Shown here: one piece after another, positions 44,705-53,824 of the stretch
How positions within the stretch are numbered: position 1 is the stretch's first letter
Layout: every line of letters starts with the position of its first letter
Assembly: GCF_934746965.1 (NCBI RefSeq)
Contig: NZ_CAKVFS010000005.1
Coordinates: forward strand, 131,288-195,287
Length of the DNA stretch: 64,000 bases
DNA from: an uncultured Methanobrevibacter sp.
GTDB taxonomy: Archaea; Methanobacteriota; Methanobacteria; Methanobacteriales; Methanobacteriaceae
Direction: 5' to 3'
The notes under the pieces: model-generated
The model's input: only the letters and a program-made list of their open reading frames with translations
What the model was told of the DNA's origin: nothing
Database searches by the model: none
Made by a program: the position numbers and the translations under genes

Positions 44705-47437
44705 ATGAATAAAAAAACAATATTAACAATAAGTAAATCAGCAATCATTATTTTGATTCTGTTAGCTGTTGTTTTTGCATTAAGAGCTCCTGCAGCGGAT
44801 CTTAATATTTTGCCTACTGATGATTTGAAGGCAGAATACGAAGATGCTTCAGGTCTTCCTTATTTTAGTGAAATGGACTCATATTATAACTTAAGGTTGA
44901 CTGAAAACTTCGTTGATCATGGACATGTAGGAGACGAAATAGTCAATGGTTCAAGCTGGGATAACCATAGGAATTCCCCAGATGGTAATAATATTAATTA
45001 TGAGTTAGCTATTGTGTGGGTAACATCATTTTTCTATAATATAGCGAACCAATTCTTTGGTGATTACACAGTTCAAGAAGTTGCATTCTGGACTGGTGCT
45101 ATTGTAGCATCTTTTGCAGTGATTCCTGCGTTTATCTTTGCTAGACGTCTGACTAATGATTTGGGTGCAATAACAGCTACATTAATAATTGTACTTGCAC
45201 CAAATTATTTTGCACACACATTCCCAGGATTTTTTGATACAGATATGTTCTATTATATCTTTTCATTATTCTTCATATTGTTCTTCATGGAGAGTTTGAG
45301 ATCTAAAAATCTTATTGCAAAAATCGTATTTGCAGTATTATCTATTATATCTATTGGTCTTTTCTCCCAATCATGGACTGGATACATATTTTATGTAGGA
45401 CTTATGGGTATCTTTTCAGTTGTGTACTTAATATTATGTTATTTATTTAACATTGGTGATAGTGAAAGAGAATTGTACTCAAGCAAACTTGCTTGGTTTG
45501 TACATCAAAAAGATTTAATATCTATTGTTATTTTAGGTATTATTGGATTTGTTGGTCTTGCAGCATTTAAAGGTGTAGATGGTGTATTAGATATATTCGG
45601 TAGTTTAACTAGTTTATTATCCTTGCAATCAACTTCAACAGTTGTAGGTGGATTCCCTAATGTACTTATTTCTGTTGCAGAGATGCAAATGCCAAGTATG
45701 CTTGGTGCAGGAATGGATTCATTCTTACTTGCTAATTCAAATGGGGTAATAAACGGTATTGGAGGAATATTTGTATTCTTCGCAGGCTTAACTGTATTGT
45801 TCATCTTTGCAAAAAGAATATATGATTACAGAAAAGTTAAACAAACTGGAAATACAACTAAAAAACCACCTAAATCTCAAAGATTAGCATCTTCCAAAAA
45901 AATTGATAATGATCGTAAATTTAAAATATCTTTAGGTAGTGTAAGTAAATTCTCTAAAGATAATGAAGTAACTGAAGCTAAACGTTTGAACTTAATGTTT
46001 GCTACCCTATTTATAGTATGGGTACTAATTACTGCAGTTGCGGTAAGTAGAGGTTCAAGGTTTATTACTACTATTGTATTACCATTCGGTTTAATGGCTG
46101 GTATATTTGTAGGTTATGCTTCTGACTATGTTAAAACTAAACTTGATAATGATAAATTATTAATGGCAGTTATTGTAGTAGCAGGATTCTTTGCATCATA
46201 CCCATTAGCAGCAGTTACTGCTCCAATGTATGGAATATTATTATTCCTATTAATGGTTATTGCTGGTGGAATAACTATATATGGATTAAAATCTAGTAGG
46301 TCTGCATCTACTAAAGTACCTATTAAAAAGTATGTAGCTATTATTGTTATTGCTCTTGCATTAATAACTCCTACTGTTTGTGGTGCTTATCAAACTTCTA
46401 ACCAAGTAGTGCCTGGTACTAGTGATCCTATGTGGAATTCAATGTCATGGATTAATGAACATACTACAAATGATACTGTAATTGCATCCTGGTGGGACTT
46501 CGGTTACCTCTTTGAGATTGCTGCTGATAGACAAGTAGTATTTGATGGAGGTAGTCAAACTGGTAACAGTAGGGCATTCTGGCTAGGTCAAGCAATGTCG
46601 ACGGATAATCTAGATTTATCTGTAGGTATCTTTAGAATGTTAGGAACTACTGGTGAAAATGCTACTAATACTTTAACTAATTACACTGGCAGTCCAGGTA
46701 AAGCTACTCATATATTAATTGATATATTACCTAAGAATGCAGCAGATGCTAAAAATACATTAATTAATACTTATGGTTTATCTAGTGATCAAGCAAATAC
46801 TATTATACCGCTTACTCATCCTGATAATCCAAGACCGGTTATATTTGTAGCAAGTTCAGATATGTTACAAAAAGCAGGTTGGTGGAGTTACTTTGGTGCA
46901 TGGGACTTTAATAAACAGAATTCTACAAACTTCAATTATTATGTGCCTTCTCAACAAGTAACTGTTGAACCAGGATCTACTGGTAGGTTAGCATTAATTA
47001 ATGAATCTGGTCTTGAATATGATGCAGTTATTTCAAGAGGTACTGGAAATAATACTACTACTGGTCATACTGAAGCAGTATATGCAGAAAATGGTTCTGT
47101 ATTTAAATTAAATGGTTCTGAATACAATCCATTAAATGTATCTCGTGTTATGGTAATTGAAGACAATCAATTAGTTAAAAATGAATCAATTAAAGGAGCT
47201 CCAAGTGACTCTAATTATACATTATTCTTAATGGGTGAAAAGAACGTTTATACTCCTATTATAATGCATAATAAATTAGCTGATTCAATGTTTACTAGAT
47301 TATACTTGTTAGGTGGTATGGGTCAAGATGAATTCACCATGGTTCATATGGAAAATGGTGTTTCATTGTGGCAAGTAAACTATAATAACACGGTAGCTGG
47401 TGGTGCTAGTGTTAATACTAACACTACTAAGGCTTAA
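44705..47437 (+). CDS. aglB: Oligosaccharyltransferase AglB (STT3 family)
   Basis: 910 residues from ATG 44705 (GAGGAT upstream; a TTG one codon earlier is in frame). An N-terminal helix and the acidic loop FSEMDSYYNLRLTENF with the metal-binding Asp are followed by about 12 membrane segments. The catalytic WWDFGYLFEIAADRQ near residue 595 is the WWDYG-type motif that reads the glycosylation sequon. The C-terminal half is an outer domain. It transfers lipid-linked glycan to Asn in N-x-S/T, very likely including the adhesin-like surface proteins at 2.6-11.3 kb, which are rich in such sites. Length matches euryarchaeal AglB. Confidence 0.95.
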   Translation: MNKKTILTISKSAIIILILLAVVFALRAPAADLNILPTDDLKAEYEDASGLPYFSEMDSYYNLRLTENFVDHGHVGDEIVNGSSWDNHRNSPDGNNINYELAIVWVTSFFYNIANQFFGDYTVQEVAFWTGAIVASFAVIPAFIFARRLTNDLGAITATLIIVLAPNYFAHTFPGFFDTDMFYYIFSLFFILFFMESLRSKNLIAKIVFAVLSIISIGLFSQSWTGYIFYVGLMGIFSVVYLILCYLFNIGDSERELYSSKLAWFVHQKDLISIVILGIIGFVGLAAFKGVDGVLDIFGSLTSLLSLQSTSTVVGGFPNVLISVAEMQMPSMLGAGMDSFLLANSNGVINGIGGIFVFFAGLTVLFIFAKRIYDYRKVKQTGNTTKKPPKSQRLASSKKIDNDRKFKISLGSVSKFSKDNEVTEAKRLNLMFATLFIVWVLITAVAVSRGSRFITTIVLPFGLMAGIFVGYASDYVKTKLDNDKLLMAVIVVAGFFASYPLAAVTAPMYGILLFLLMVIAGGITIYGLKSSRSASTKVPIKKYVAIIVIALALITPTVCGAYQTSNQVVPGTSDPMWNSMSWINEHTTNDTVIASWWDFGYLFEIAADRQVVFDGGSQTGNSRAFWLGQAMSTDNLDLSVGIFRMLGTTGENATNTLTNYTGSPGKATHILIDILPKNAADAKNTLINTYGLSSDQANTIIPLTHPDNPRPVIFVASSDMLQKAGWWSYFGAWDFNKQNSTNFNYYVPSQQVTVEPGSTGRLALINESGLEYDAVISRGTGNNTTTGHTEAVYAENGSVFKLNGSEYNPLNVSRVMVIEDNQLVKNESIKGAPSDSNYTLFLMGEKNVYTPIIMHNKLADSMFTRLYLLGGMGQDEFTMVHMENGVSLWQVNYNNTVAGGASVNTNTTKA

Positions 47438-47441
47438 TTTT

Positions 47442-47472
47442 GATTAGGATATTTATCCTAATCTCTTTTTTT
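47442..47472 (+). terminator. Terminator after aglB
   Basis: Perfect 10-bp arms GATTAGGATA and TATCCTAATC (47442-47463) with a two-base loop, followed by TCTTTTTTT. Confidence 0.8.
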
Positions 47473-47491
47473 AATTAAATATGGTGATTTA

Positions 47492-48586
47492 ATGGGAATA
47501 GAAGAGAAAATTAAAGATATTGAGGATGAAATTCAAAAGACACCATATAACAAGGCTACTTCTCACCATATTGGTAAACTCAAAGCTAAACTTTCTAAAT
47601 TAAAAGAAGAATCTATTCAAAGAAGTAGTTCTGGAACAAAAGGTCAAGGATTTCATGTGAAGAAATCTGGTGATGCTACTGTGGTTCTTGTTGGATTTCC
47701 TTCTGTTGGTAAATCTACTCTTTTAAATGAGCTTACTAATGCTGAAAGTAAAGTTGGAGCTTATCAATTTACTACTTTAGATATTGTTCCGGGGGTTATG
47801 GAGTATAAAAATGCTAAAATACAAGTTTTTGATATTCCGGGAATTATTACTGGAGCAAGTACTGGTAAAGGTAGGGGAAGAGAAATTTTATCTGTAGCTA
47901 GGACTGCTGAATTGATTGTAGTTGTTTTAGATGTTTTAAATCCACAACATTTAGATGTTATCTTAAAAGAATTAAGAAATATTGGTATTAGACCAAATGA
48001 AAGACCTCCTGATGTAACTGTAAATAGAAGGAGAACTGGTGGTATTCATGTATCTTCAACAGTTCCACTTACACATTTGGATGAAAAAACTATTAGGTCT
48101 ATTATAAATGAGTATGGTATGCATAATGCAGATGTGCTTTTTAGAGATGATGTAACAATAGATCAATTTATTGATGTTTTGGATAGGAATAAATCATATG
48201 TTCCAATGTTAATTTTATTAAATAAGGTTGACCTTGTAGATAAAACATATCTCGAAGAAATGAAAAAACAACTTCCAGAGTTTATACCAATTTCAGCTGA
48301 TAAAAAATTGAATATCGATAATCTTAAAGAAACAATATTTGAAAATTTAAACCTTGTTCGTGTTTATCTTAAACCACAAGGAAGAAAAGCAGATATGAAT
48401 GATCCTTTAGTTATTAAAAAAGGTTCAACAGTTATTGATGCTTGTGATAAATTACATAAAGAATTTGTAAGGAATTTCCGCCATGCTAAGATATGGGGAA
48501 CTTCTGTTAAATTTCCTGGTCAAAAAGTTGGACCTGATCATGTTTTAGAAGATGAGGATGTTTTAAGAATTATCCTTAAAAAATAG
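47492..48586 (+). CDS. DRG-family GTPase
   Basis: 364 residues of the Obg-like DRG family. GTPase motifs: GFPSVGKSTL (P-loop), the TTLDIVPG switch, DIPGIITGAS, and NKVD near residue 245. N-terminal helical part; C-terminal TGS-like domain from about residue 295. It is expected to act in translation or ribosome-linked regulation, as DRG proteins do with their partner DFRP in eukaryotes. Start ATG 47492 with GGTGAT. Confidence 0.93.
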   Translation: MGIEEKIKDIEDEIQKTPYNKATSHHIGKLKAKLSKLKEESIQRSSSGTKGQGFHVKKSGDATVVLVGFPSVGKSTLLNELTNAESKVGAYQFTTLDIVPGVMEYKNAKIQVFDIPGIITGASTGKGRGREILSVARTAELIVVVLDVLNPQHLDVILKELRNIGIRPNERPPDVTVNRRRTGGIHVSSTVPLTHLDEKTIRSIINEYGMHNADVLFRDDVTIDQFIDVLDRNKSYVPMLILLNKVDLVDKTYLEEMKKQLPEFIPISADKKLNIDNLKETIFENLNLVRVYLKPQGRKADMNDPLVIKKGSTVIDACDKLHKEFVRNFRHAKIWGTSVKFPGQKVGPDHVLEDEDVLRIILKK

Positions 48587-48598
48587 GCTGTGAGTAAT

Positions 48599-49147
48599 AT
48601 GAATCAAGTTATTTTTATAAGTGGTACTCCATGTGTTGGAAAAACTACTGTAGCTAATGAACTTTCTCAAAGATTAGGTGCTAATTTAATACGAGTAAAT
48701 GAATTAGCTATTAATAAAGATTTAGTTTTGGGGATTGATGATAAAAAGGGTTATAAAATTATTGATGTTGATAAATTAAATGGAGTTTTAGGAGAAATCA
48801 TTGATAAACTTGATTCAGATAACTTACTTATTGTGGAAGGTCATTTGTCTCATTTGTGCTTAGGTGCAGATAAAGTAATAATTTTGAGAGTTCATCCAGA
48901 TATTTTAAAAGAAAGATTAAGTAGCAGAAATTATTCTGAGTCTAAAATTAGAGAAAATTTAGAAGCAGAGGCATTAGATGTGTGTGGTGCTGAAGCTTAT
49001 GATACTTATTTAGATGATGTAATTGAGATAAATGCTGGTGATTTAACGATTGATGAAATAATTAATCAAATAGTTGATGTTATTTTTGATAAAAAAGAGC
49101 ACGCATTTGATGAGATTAATTTCATGGATTGGTTGGTTGGTATTTAA
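48599..49147 (+). CDS. Adenylate kinase-like protein (AK6/Fap7 family)
   Basis: 182 residues from ATG 48599; the GTG at 48590 adds three codons and is possible, since GTGAG just ahead of 48599 can serve as ribosome site. P-loop SGTPCVGKTTVANELS near residue 8; LRVHPDILKERLSSRNYSE is the nucleotide-lid part. The Walker-B-like VEGHLSH and short length fit the AK6/Fap7 family, a nucleoside monophosphate kinase involved in ribosome maturation. It follows the DRG GTPase in the same orientation. The kinase class is inferred from the motif order. Confidence 0.88.
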   Translation: MNQVIFISGTPCVGKTTVANELSQRLGANLIRVNELAINKDLVLGIDDKKGYKIIDVDKLNGVLGEIIDKLDSDNLLIVEGHLSHLCLGADKVIILRVHPDILKERLSSRNYSESKIRENLEAEALDVCGAEAYDTYLDDVIEINAGDLTIDEIINQIVDVIFDKKEHAFDEINFMDWLVGI

Positions 49148-49199
49148 GGAATATGGGGAAGAATTTTGTTTAGTATTTTAAAAAAAGTTAAGACATTAT

Positions 49200-49610
49200 T
49201 TAGAATAAATAATGTGCTTTTACTAAGTGTACAATTTCTTTTGCTTCTTCAGCTTGACTTTCAGGTACTTTAAAAGATAATGGTGCACTGTAAGCTGCGC
49301 CTTCAGCTGTAACTACTGTATTATGGGATACTCCAATTTTAATATCTACATCCATATCTAAAGTTCCAGCAGTTTCAAAAGAAATAGTTTTAATAGTGTC
49401 ACGTGGGAAGAATTTAACTTCTACTTTTTTACCAGTTATTCCTTGAACATCTACTTCATAAATTCCGTAATTAGTTAATATTATTTGGTCTCTTATAAAT
49501 TGATATGATTGGATTACTTCTTCATCTTCAAAAAAGAATTCACTTACATAATCCTTGTCCATTTCGTCACTTACATCGCCATAGCCAATAACTTTATCTA
49601 AAAATGCCAT
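49200..49610 (-). CDS. Bacterial-type PH-domain protein (PF08000-like)
   Basis: 136 residues: MAFLDKVIGYGD leads into VIQSYQFIRDQIILTNYGIY and VEVKFFPRDTIKTISFETAGTLDMDVDIKIG, the pattern of the bacterial PH domain family (earlier DUF1696). Such proteins are cytosolic and their function is unknown. The gene points toward, and stops close to, the end of the kinase gene. It has its own AAGGTGA-like ribosome site on the minus strand. Confidence 0.85.
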   Translation of the reverse strand: MAFLDKVIGYGDVSDEMDKDYVSEFFFEDEEVIQSYQFIRDQIILTNYGIYEVDVQGITGKKVEVKFFPRDTIKTISFETAGTLDMDVDIKIGVSHNTVVTAEGAAYSAPLSFKVPESQAEEAKEIVHLVKAHYLF

Positions 49611-49854
49611 AGTTTTTCACCTTGTATTACTATTGATAATAATAGTATTTAATATTTTAAATATATGGGATAATAGTTCGTTTTAACATAACCTTTATAA
49701 ATATAGAAAAACAGATTTATTTTTAATATTCATATTAACCTAAGGTTATTTTAACTATGGTTTTTGTTTTAATATGCGCAAATCATTTTAATTCAATTTT
49801 TGAATATTATATCCTAATTTGATAGTTATTATTATAATTATGAGGAGGATATCT

Positions 49855-50220
49855 TTGAGTAGAGGAAAAAGACCAAAGTGGATGACTGATATAGCTATTG
49901 AACGTATGAATATTCTTTTTGAACGTGCTGAATTAGAATTTGAGAAGCACCCTGAAAGAAGTAATCGTTATGTTGTTTTAGCTAAAAAATTGTCTACTAA
50001 GTATAATACTAAAATTCCTGATGAATGGTCAAGAAGGTATTGTAAAAAGTGTAATAAATTTCTCTACCCTGGTCACAACACTACAGTCCGGCTAGTTAAC
50101 GAAGAAGTTAATATTTTATGTGGTGAGTGTGGTCATGTTATGAAAATTCCTTATCATAAGGAGAAAAAAGATAAAAGGAGAGCTAAATATGAGTCAATCA
50201 AAGAAAGAAATGATGAATAG
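49855..50220 (+). CDS. rnp4: RNase P protein component 4 (Rpr2/Rpp21)
   Basis: 121 residues from TTG 49855 (MSRGKRPKWMTDIAIERMN). The ribosome site GAGGAGGAT is directly upstream, so the longer ORF with an Ile-rich N-terminus is rejected. Zinc ligands CKKC near residue 64 and CGEC near 94, with a basic C-terminal tail. It is a protein subunit of the tRNA 5'-end-processing ribozyme. It overlaps the next gene by 32 bases and starts the cluster up to pfdA. Confidence 0.92.
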   Translation: MSRGKRPKWMTDIAIERMNILFERAELEFEKHPERSNRYVVLAKKLSTKYNTKIPDEWSRRYCKKCNKFLYPGHNTTVRLVNEEVNILCGECGHVMKIPYHKEKKDKRRAKYESIKERNDE

Positions 50221-50446
50221 AGCTCTTTCCGCTATGACAATGAATATTGGTAAAGCTGGTGTTAATGACAATGTCATTGAAGAAATTAAACGCCAACTTA
50301 AAGCTAATGAAATTGTTAAACTTAAATTTGCAAAAAATATCGCTAAAAATAAAGATGATTACATAGATGACATTGTTCAAAAAACTAGATCTAAACTTAT
50401 CGATGTTAGAGGAAATGTCGCAATCATCTATAAAAAAAAGCCTTAA
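50189..50446 (+). CDS. YhbY-family RNA-binding protein (CRM domain)
   Basis: 85 residues. The CRM fold is recognised by MNIGKAGVNDNVIEEIKRQL, ANEIVKLKFAKNIAKN and the closing VRGNVAIIYKKKP. Such proteins bind pre-ribosomal RNA. It starts inside rnp4 (GGAGAG upstream), consistent with translational coupling. Confidence 0.9.
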   Translation: MSQSKKEMMNRALSAMTMNIGKAGVNDNVIEEIKRQLKANEIVKLKFAKNIAKNKDDYIDDIVQKTRSKLIDVRGNVAIIYKKKP

Positions 50447-50555
50447 AAAACATTGCTTAAATTTAGAGTTACAGGCCCTATTTTTATTAGGTCTTAAATT
50501 TACAGTTGATTATGAGGACAATTATTTAAAATTAAATATTGGAGAATTAATATGA
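50415..50555 (+). CDS. Possible 46-residue overlapping gene
   Basis: ATG 50415 to TGA 50553-50555, starting MSQSSIKKSLKKHCLNLELQ. It overlaps the end of the YhbY gene by 32 bases in another frame, and its stop overlaps the rps19e start as ATGA, the arrangement typical of translationally coupled archaeal genes. GAGGAA sits very close to the start. Otherwise a 105-base gap would be left in a tightly packed cluster. No homologue recognised; its reality is uncertain. Confidence 0.4.
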   Translation: MSQSSIKKSLKKHCLNLELQALFLLGLKFTVDYEDNYLKLNIGELI

Positions 50556-50989
50556 CTACTGTATTTGATGTACCTGCAGATTTATTAATTAAAAAAGTCG
50601 CAGAAGAATTTAAAAACAATGATAAAATCAATTCCCCTGCATGGTCCAATTTTGTAAAAACTGGTGTTCACAAAGAAAGAAAACCTGAAGATGTCGACTG
50701 GTGGTATACCAGATGCGCATCTATCATTAGAAGAGTGTACATGGATGGACCTGTAGGAGTTATGAGTTTAAGAACTTTCTACGGTGGTAAAAAAGACCGT
50801 GGAGTAACTCCTGAAGTATTCAGAAAAGGTAGTGGAGCAATCATTAGGAATGCACTACACCAATTAGAAGATGCAGGATATGTTGAAAAAGTTGTAGGTG
50901 GAAGAGTTGTTACTCCAGCAGGAAGATCATTCTTAGACAAAATTTCTGCTGAAATCATTAAGGATATTCCTAATCTTGCAAAATATTAA
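50552..50989 (+). CDS. rps19e: Ribosomal protein S19e
   Basis: 145 residues: VPADLLIKKVAEEFKNND, the conserved DWWYTRCASIIRRVYMDGPVG-like core and GGKKDRGVTPEVFRKGSG, then ALHQLEDAGYVEKV. It is an archaeal/eukaryotic small-subunit protein that matures pre-rRNA. ATTGGAG is its ribosome site; the gene overlaps a possible small ORF by four bases. Confidence 0.97.
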   Translation: MTTVFDVPADLLIKKVAEEFKNNDKINSPAWSNFVKTGVHKERKPEDVDWWYTRCASIIRRVYMDGPVGVMSLRTFYGGKKDRGVTPEVFRKGSGAIIRNALHQLEDAGYVEKVVGGRVVTPAGRSFLDKISAEIIKDIPNLAKY

Positions 50990-51012
50990 TTAAATTATTT
51001 GGAGAGTTTGAT

Positions 51013-51369
51013 ATGAGTGATCTTGATGAAATTCGTCGTAAAAGAATGGCGGAATTAGAAGCTCAACAAGCTGCTGCACAAGGTCAAATGCAACAACAAG
51101 CACAACAACAAATGCAACAGCAAGAAGCTAAAAGACAATTTGAGGAACAAAAGAAAGCTTTAATAGCTCAAATATTAACTGTTGAAGCACGTTCTAGATT
51201 AGCTAACCTTAAATTGACTAAACCTGAGCTTGTTAATCAAATTGAAATTCAATTAATCCAATCTGCTCAAGCTGGTAGTTTAAGAGGTAAAGTAACTGAT
51301 GATCAGTTAAAAGTACTCTTAAAACAAATAGCTGGTCAGAAAAGGGAAATTAAAATTACAAGGAAATAA
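51013..51369 (+). CDS. PDCD5-like DNA-binding protein
   Basis: 118 residues of the PDCD5/TFAR19 family (the MTH1615 type). Charged N-terminus MSDLDEIRRKRMAELEAQQA, a Gln-rich run (QGQMQQQAQQQMQQQ), then a helical bundle ending IAGQKREIKITRK. In archaea it is described as a DNA-binding protein of unknown role. GGAGAG upstream. It sits inside the ribosomal cluster as usual. Confidence 0.9.
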   Translation: MSDLDEIRRKRMAELEAQQAAAQGQMQQQAQQQMQQQEAKRQFEEQKKALIAQILTVEARSRLANLKLTKPELVNQIEIQLIQSAQAGSLRGKVTDDQLKVLLKQIAGQKREIKITRK

Positions 51370-51374
51370 TATTG

Positions 51375-51959
51375 ATGAAAGCTTGTGTATTATATAGTGG
51401 AGGTAAAGACAGTTCTTTTATGGCTGTTATGCTTAAAAGACTTGGTCTTGATGTAGAGTTGTGTAGTGCCAATTTTGGTGTTTATGATTCTTATATTCCA
51501 GCAAGCCTTTCAGCTAAATCTCTTGGGTTTGATCATAAAGTTCTTAATTTGGATATTGAACTTTTAGATAAAACTTGTGACATGATTATGAAAGATGGAT
51601 TTCCAAATGATGGAATTAAATTCATTCATGAAAATGTTATTGAAGAGGTTTCAGATAAGTATGATATTATAGCCGATGGAACTAGAAGGGATGATAGAAC
51701 TCCTAAACTTAATATAAATCAAATTAAAAGTCTTGAAGATAGAAAAGATGTTCAATATATTAATTTGGATAGTTTTGGTTATAAAACAATTAAGTTAATA
51801 ACATCTAATTTATTTGAAATATCTCATGAAAAAAGCAACAAGGACAATAGTTCTGATTATGAGGTGGAAATAAGAACTTTAATTGATGAAAAAGGAGGGA
51901 ATTCGTTAGATATTTTCCCTGAGCATTATCAAACTCGTGTTACTGGGTATAAAAAATAA
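51375..51959 (+). CDS. PP-loop ATPase-like protein
   Basis: 194 residues from ATG 51375. N-terminal PP-loop ACVLYSGGKDSSFMAVML, the ATP-pyrophosphatase site of tRNA- and thiolation-type enzymes. Later blocks ADGTRRDDRTPKLN and FPEHYQTRVTGYKK are family-specific. The adenylation acceptor is unknown. It overlaps no gene; rpl39e begins 22 bases later. The cluster context (ribosomal and RNA genes) makes an RNA or tRNA-modifying role the natural guess. Confidence 0.88.
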   Translation: MKACVLYSGGKDSSFMAVMLKRLGLDVELCSANFGVYDSYIPASLSAKSLGFDHKVLNLDIELLDKTCDMIMKDGFPNDGIKFIHENVIEEVSDKYDIIADGTRRDDRTPKLNINQIKSLEDRKDVQYINLDSFGYKTIKLITSNLFEISHEKSNKDNSSDYEVEIRTLIDEKGGNSLDIFPEHYQTRVTGYKK

Positions 51960-51981
51960 TTATTATTATATAGGTGAGAAA

Positions 51982-52137
51982 ATGAGTAGAAATAAACCAT
52001 TAGCTAAAAAATTAAGAATGGCAAAAGCAAATAAACAAAACAGAAGAATTCCAATCTGGGCTTATGCTAAAACTAATCGTAAACTTAGATACAGACCTAA
52101 ACCTAGACATTGGAGAAGAAACAGTCTTAAATTATAA
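51982..52137 (+). CDS. rpl39e: Ribosomal protein L39e
   Basis: 51 residues from ATG 51982 (MSRNKPLAKKLRMAKANKQN), with AGGTGAGA upstream; the longer open frame to 51937 lies in the previous gene. Very basic, with the L39e ending RYRPKPRHWRRNSLKL. It lines the ribosome exit tunnel. Confidence 0.96.
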   Translation: MSRNKPLAKKLRMAKANKQNRRIPIWAYAKTNRKLRYRPKPRHWRRNSLKL

Positions 52138-52149
52138 GGGGGATTTTTC

Positions 52150-52395
52150 ATGGAAAGAGTTTATACAATTCCACTTAGAGATGTAAAAAAAGTCAAAAGG
52201 ACTATTAGAGCTCCTAGAGCTATCAGAGAAGTACAAAACTTCTTATTCAAACACATGAAAGCTGAAGAAGTAAAGCTTGATGAATCTATTAATCATGAAA
52301 TTTGGGCAAGAGGTATTCAAAAAATACCTTCTAAAATTACTGTAAAAGCAGTTAAAGATGATGATGGCGTAGTAGAAGCTACTTTAGCAGAATAG
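52150..52395 (+). CDS. rpl31e: Ribosomal protein L31e
   Basis: 81 residues, beginning MERVYTIPLRDVKKVKRTIR and running through RAPRAIREVQNFLFKHMK to INHEIWARGIQKIPSKI, the L31e signature. GGGGGAT ribosome site 8 bases upstream. Part of the conserved L39e-L31e-eIF6-LX-pfdA set. Confidence 0.96.
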   Translation: MERVYTIPLRDVKKVKRTIRAPRAIREVQNFLFKHMKAEEVKLDESINHEIWARGIQKIPSKITVKAVKDDDGVVEATLAE

Positions 52396-52431
52396 CTACA
52401 TACTACTTCAATACTAAGGTGAGGCAACAAT

Positions 52432-53103
52432 ATGTTAAGAAGAATAAACATTGTGGATAATCCAAATGTAGGAGTATTTATTTTAGCAACTGATAATTTA
52501 GCTATTGTTCCTTACAATCTTCTTGATGAAAGAGTTAAGTTGATTGAAGAAACTTTAGAAGTTGATGTTGTAAAATCTTCTATTTCTGGATGTAACCTTA
52601 TTGGATCTTTAGCTGTAGCTAATTCAAATGGTATCGTTGTTTCCCCACATGTATTAGATAGAGAAGTTAAACAGTTTGAGGAATTAGGTTTAAATGTAGC
52701 TACAATTCCAGGTAATTACACAGCAGTAGGTAATATTGTTGCAGCTAATGATACTGGAGCTATTGTAAGTCCATTTTTATCTAGTGATGCAATTAAAGTC
52801 ATTGAAGATACTTTAGATGTTAATGTTGAATCTACTTCTATGGTTGGAAGTGATATTATTGGTTCATTAATTACAGTTACTAATAAAGGATTTTTAATGG
52901 ATAAAAATGCTACTGAAACTGAAGTAGACTTTGCTCGTGATGTATTTGGTGTTGAAGGAGATATTGGTACTGTAGGTAGGGGTATTTCTTTAGTTGGTGC
53001 ATGCTCTCTTGCAAATTCAAAAGGAGCTATTGTAGCTAAAGAAAGTACTGGTCCTGAAATGGCTAGAGTTGAAGAAGCATTAGGCTTTTTAGACGATTTA
53101 TAA
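52432..53103 (+). CDS. eif6: Translation initiation factor 6
   Basis: 223 residues with the fivefold repeat of the eIF6 fold (VGVFILATDNLAIVP, then repeats of the IGSLAVANSNGIVVSP type). It binds the large subunit and stops early subunit joining. AAGGTGAG upstream of ATG 52432. Confidence 0.96.
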   Translation: MLRRINIVDNPNVGVFILATDNLAIVPYNLLDERVKLIEETLEVDVVKSSISGCNLIGSLAVANSNGIVVSPHVLDREVKQFEELGLNVATIPGNYTAVGNIVAANDTGAIVSPFLSSDAIKVIEDTLDVNVESTSMVGSDIIGSLITVTNKGFLMDKNATETEVDFARDVFGVEGDIGTVGRGISLVGACSLANSKGAIVAKESTGPEMARVEEALGFLDDL

Positions 53104-53124
53104 ATAATATCCTGAGGAGTTAAT

Positions 53125-53349
53125 ATGATAACAAAAATTTACAGAGTTAAAGGTACTTTTGTAATGGGCGATTCATATCATAAATTTACTAAAGAATACA
53201 AAGCTACTAATGTGGCTGATTTAGAAGAAAAAATTTATGAACGTTTTGGAAGTAAACATGGTTTAAACAGAAACCAAATTTCTATTAAAGACATTGCTGA
53301 AATCGAACCTGAAGATGTTGTAGACCCAATTTTAAAAGAAATTTTATAA
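53125..53349 (+). CDS. rplX: Ribosomal protein LX (L18Ae)
   Basis: 74 residues: YRVKGTFVMGDSYHKFTKEY, then LEEKIYERFGSKHGLNRNQI, the archaeal LX/L18Ae pattern. GAGGAGT upstream; 21 bases after eif6. Confidence 0.95.
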   Translation: MITKIYRVKGTFVMGDSYHKFTKEYKATNVADLEEKIYERFGSKHGLNRNQISIKDIAEIEPEDVVDPILKEIL

Positions 53350-53359
53350 GGGTGTTACT

Positions 53360-53800
53360 ATGGAAGATCAGCAAAAATTTAATCAATTACTTAATGAAAT
53401 AAATATGTACAAACAGCAATCAGACTTAATTCAACAACAAATTGAATTAGTTAGAGCTTCAATTGCTGAAGTTGATGCATTAACCAACACTTTAGATGAT
53501 TTGGATGGTAAGGATACTGTTGAAGCTTTCGTACCTGTAGGTGCTGGTTCTTTCATTAAAGGTGAACTCAAAAACACTGATGAAGTTATTGTAAGTATTG
53601 GTTCTGGAATAGCTGTTAAAAAAGATGTTGACGGAGCAAAAGAAACTATTGCAAGACAGAAAAAAGATTTGGAAGATAGTTTAGATAAAATGTTAGCTAA
53701 TATGCAACAAGTATCTGATATTATCGGATCTTTATCTGCTCAAGCAGAACAAATAGCAGCAGTTGCTCAAGGAAACATGTCAGCTACTGGATTAAACTAA
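53360..53800 (+). CDS. pfdA: Prefoldin alpha subunit
   Basis: 146 residues: long N-terminal and C-terminal heptad helices flanking a beta part with FVPVGAGSFIKGELKNTDEV and VSIGSGIAVKKDVDGA. It forms, with the beta subunit elsewhere, the jellyfish-shaped chaperone that delivers unfolded proteins. Eleven bases after rplX. In most euryarchaea ftsY follows; here another gene intervenes. Confidence 0.95.
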   Translation: MEDQQKFNQLLNEINMYKQQSDLIQQQIELVRASIAEVDALTNTLDDLDGKDTVEAFVPVGAGSFIKGELKNTDEVIVSIGSGIAVKKDVDGAKETIARQKKDLEDSLDKMLANMQQVSDIIGSLSAQAEQIAAVAQGNMSATGLN

Positions 53801-53824
53801 ATAACTTCCTTTTTTTATTTTTTT

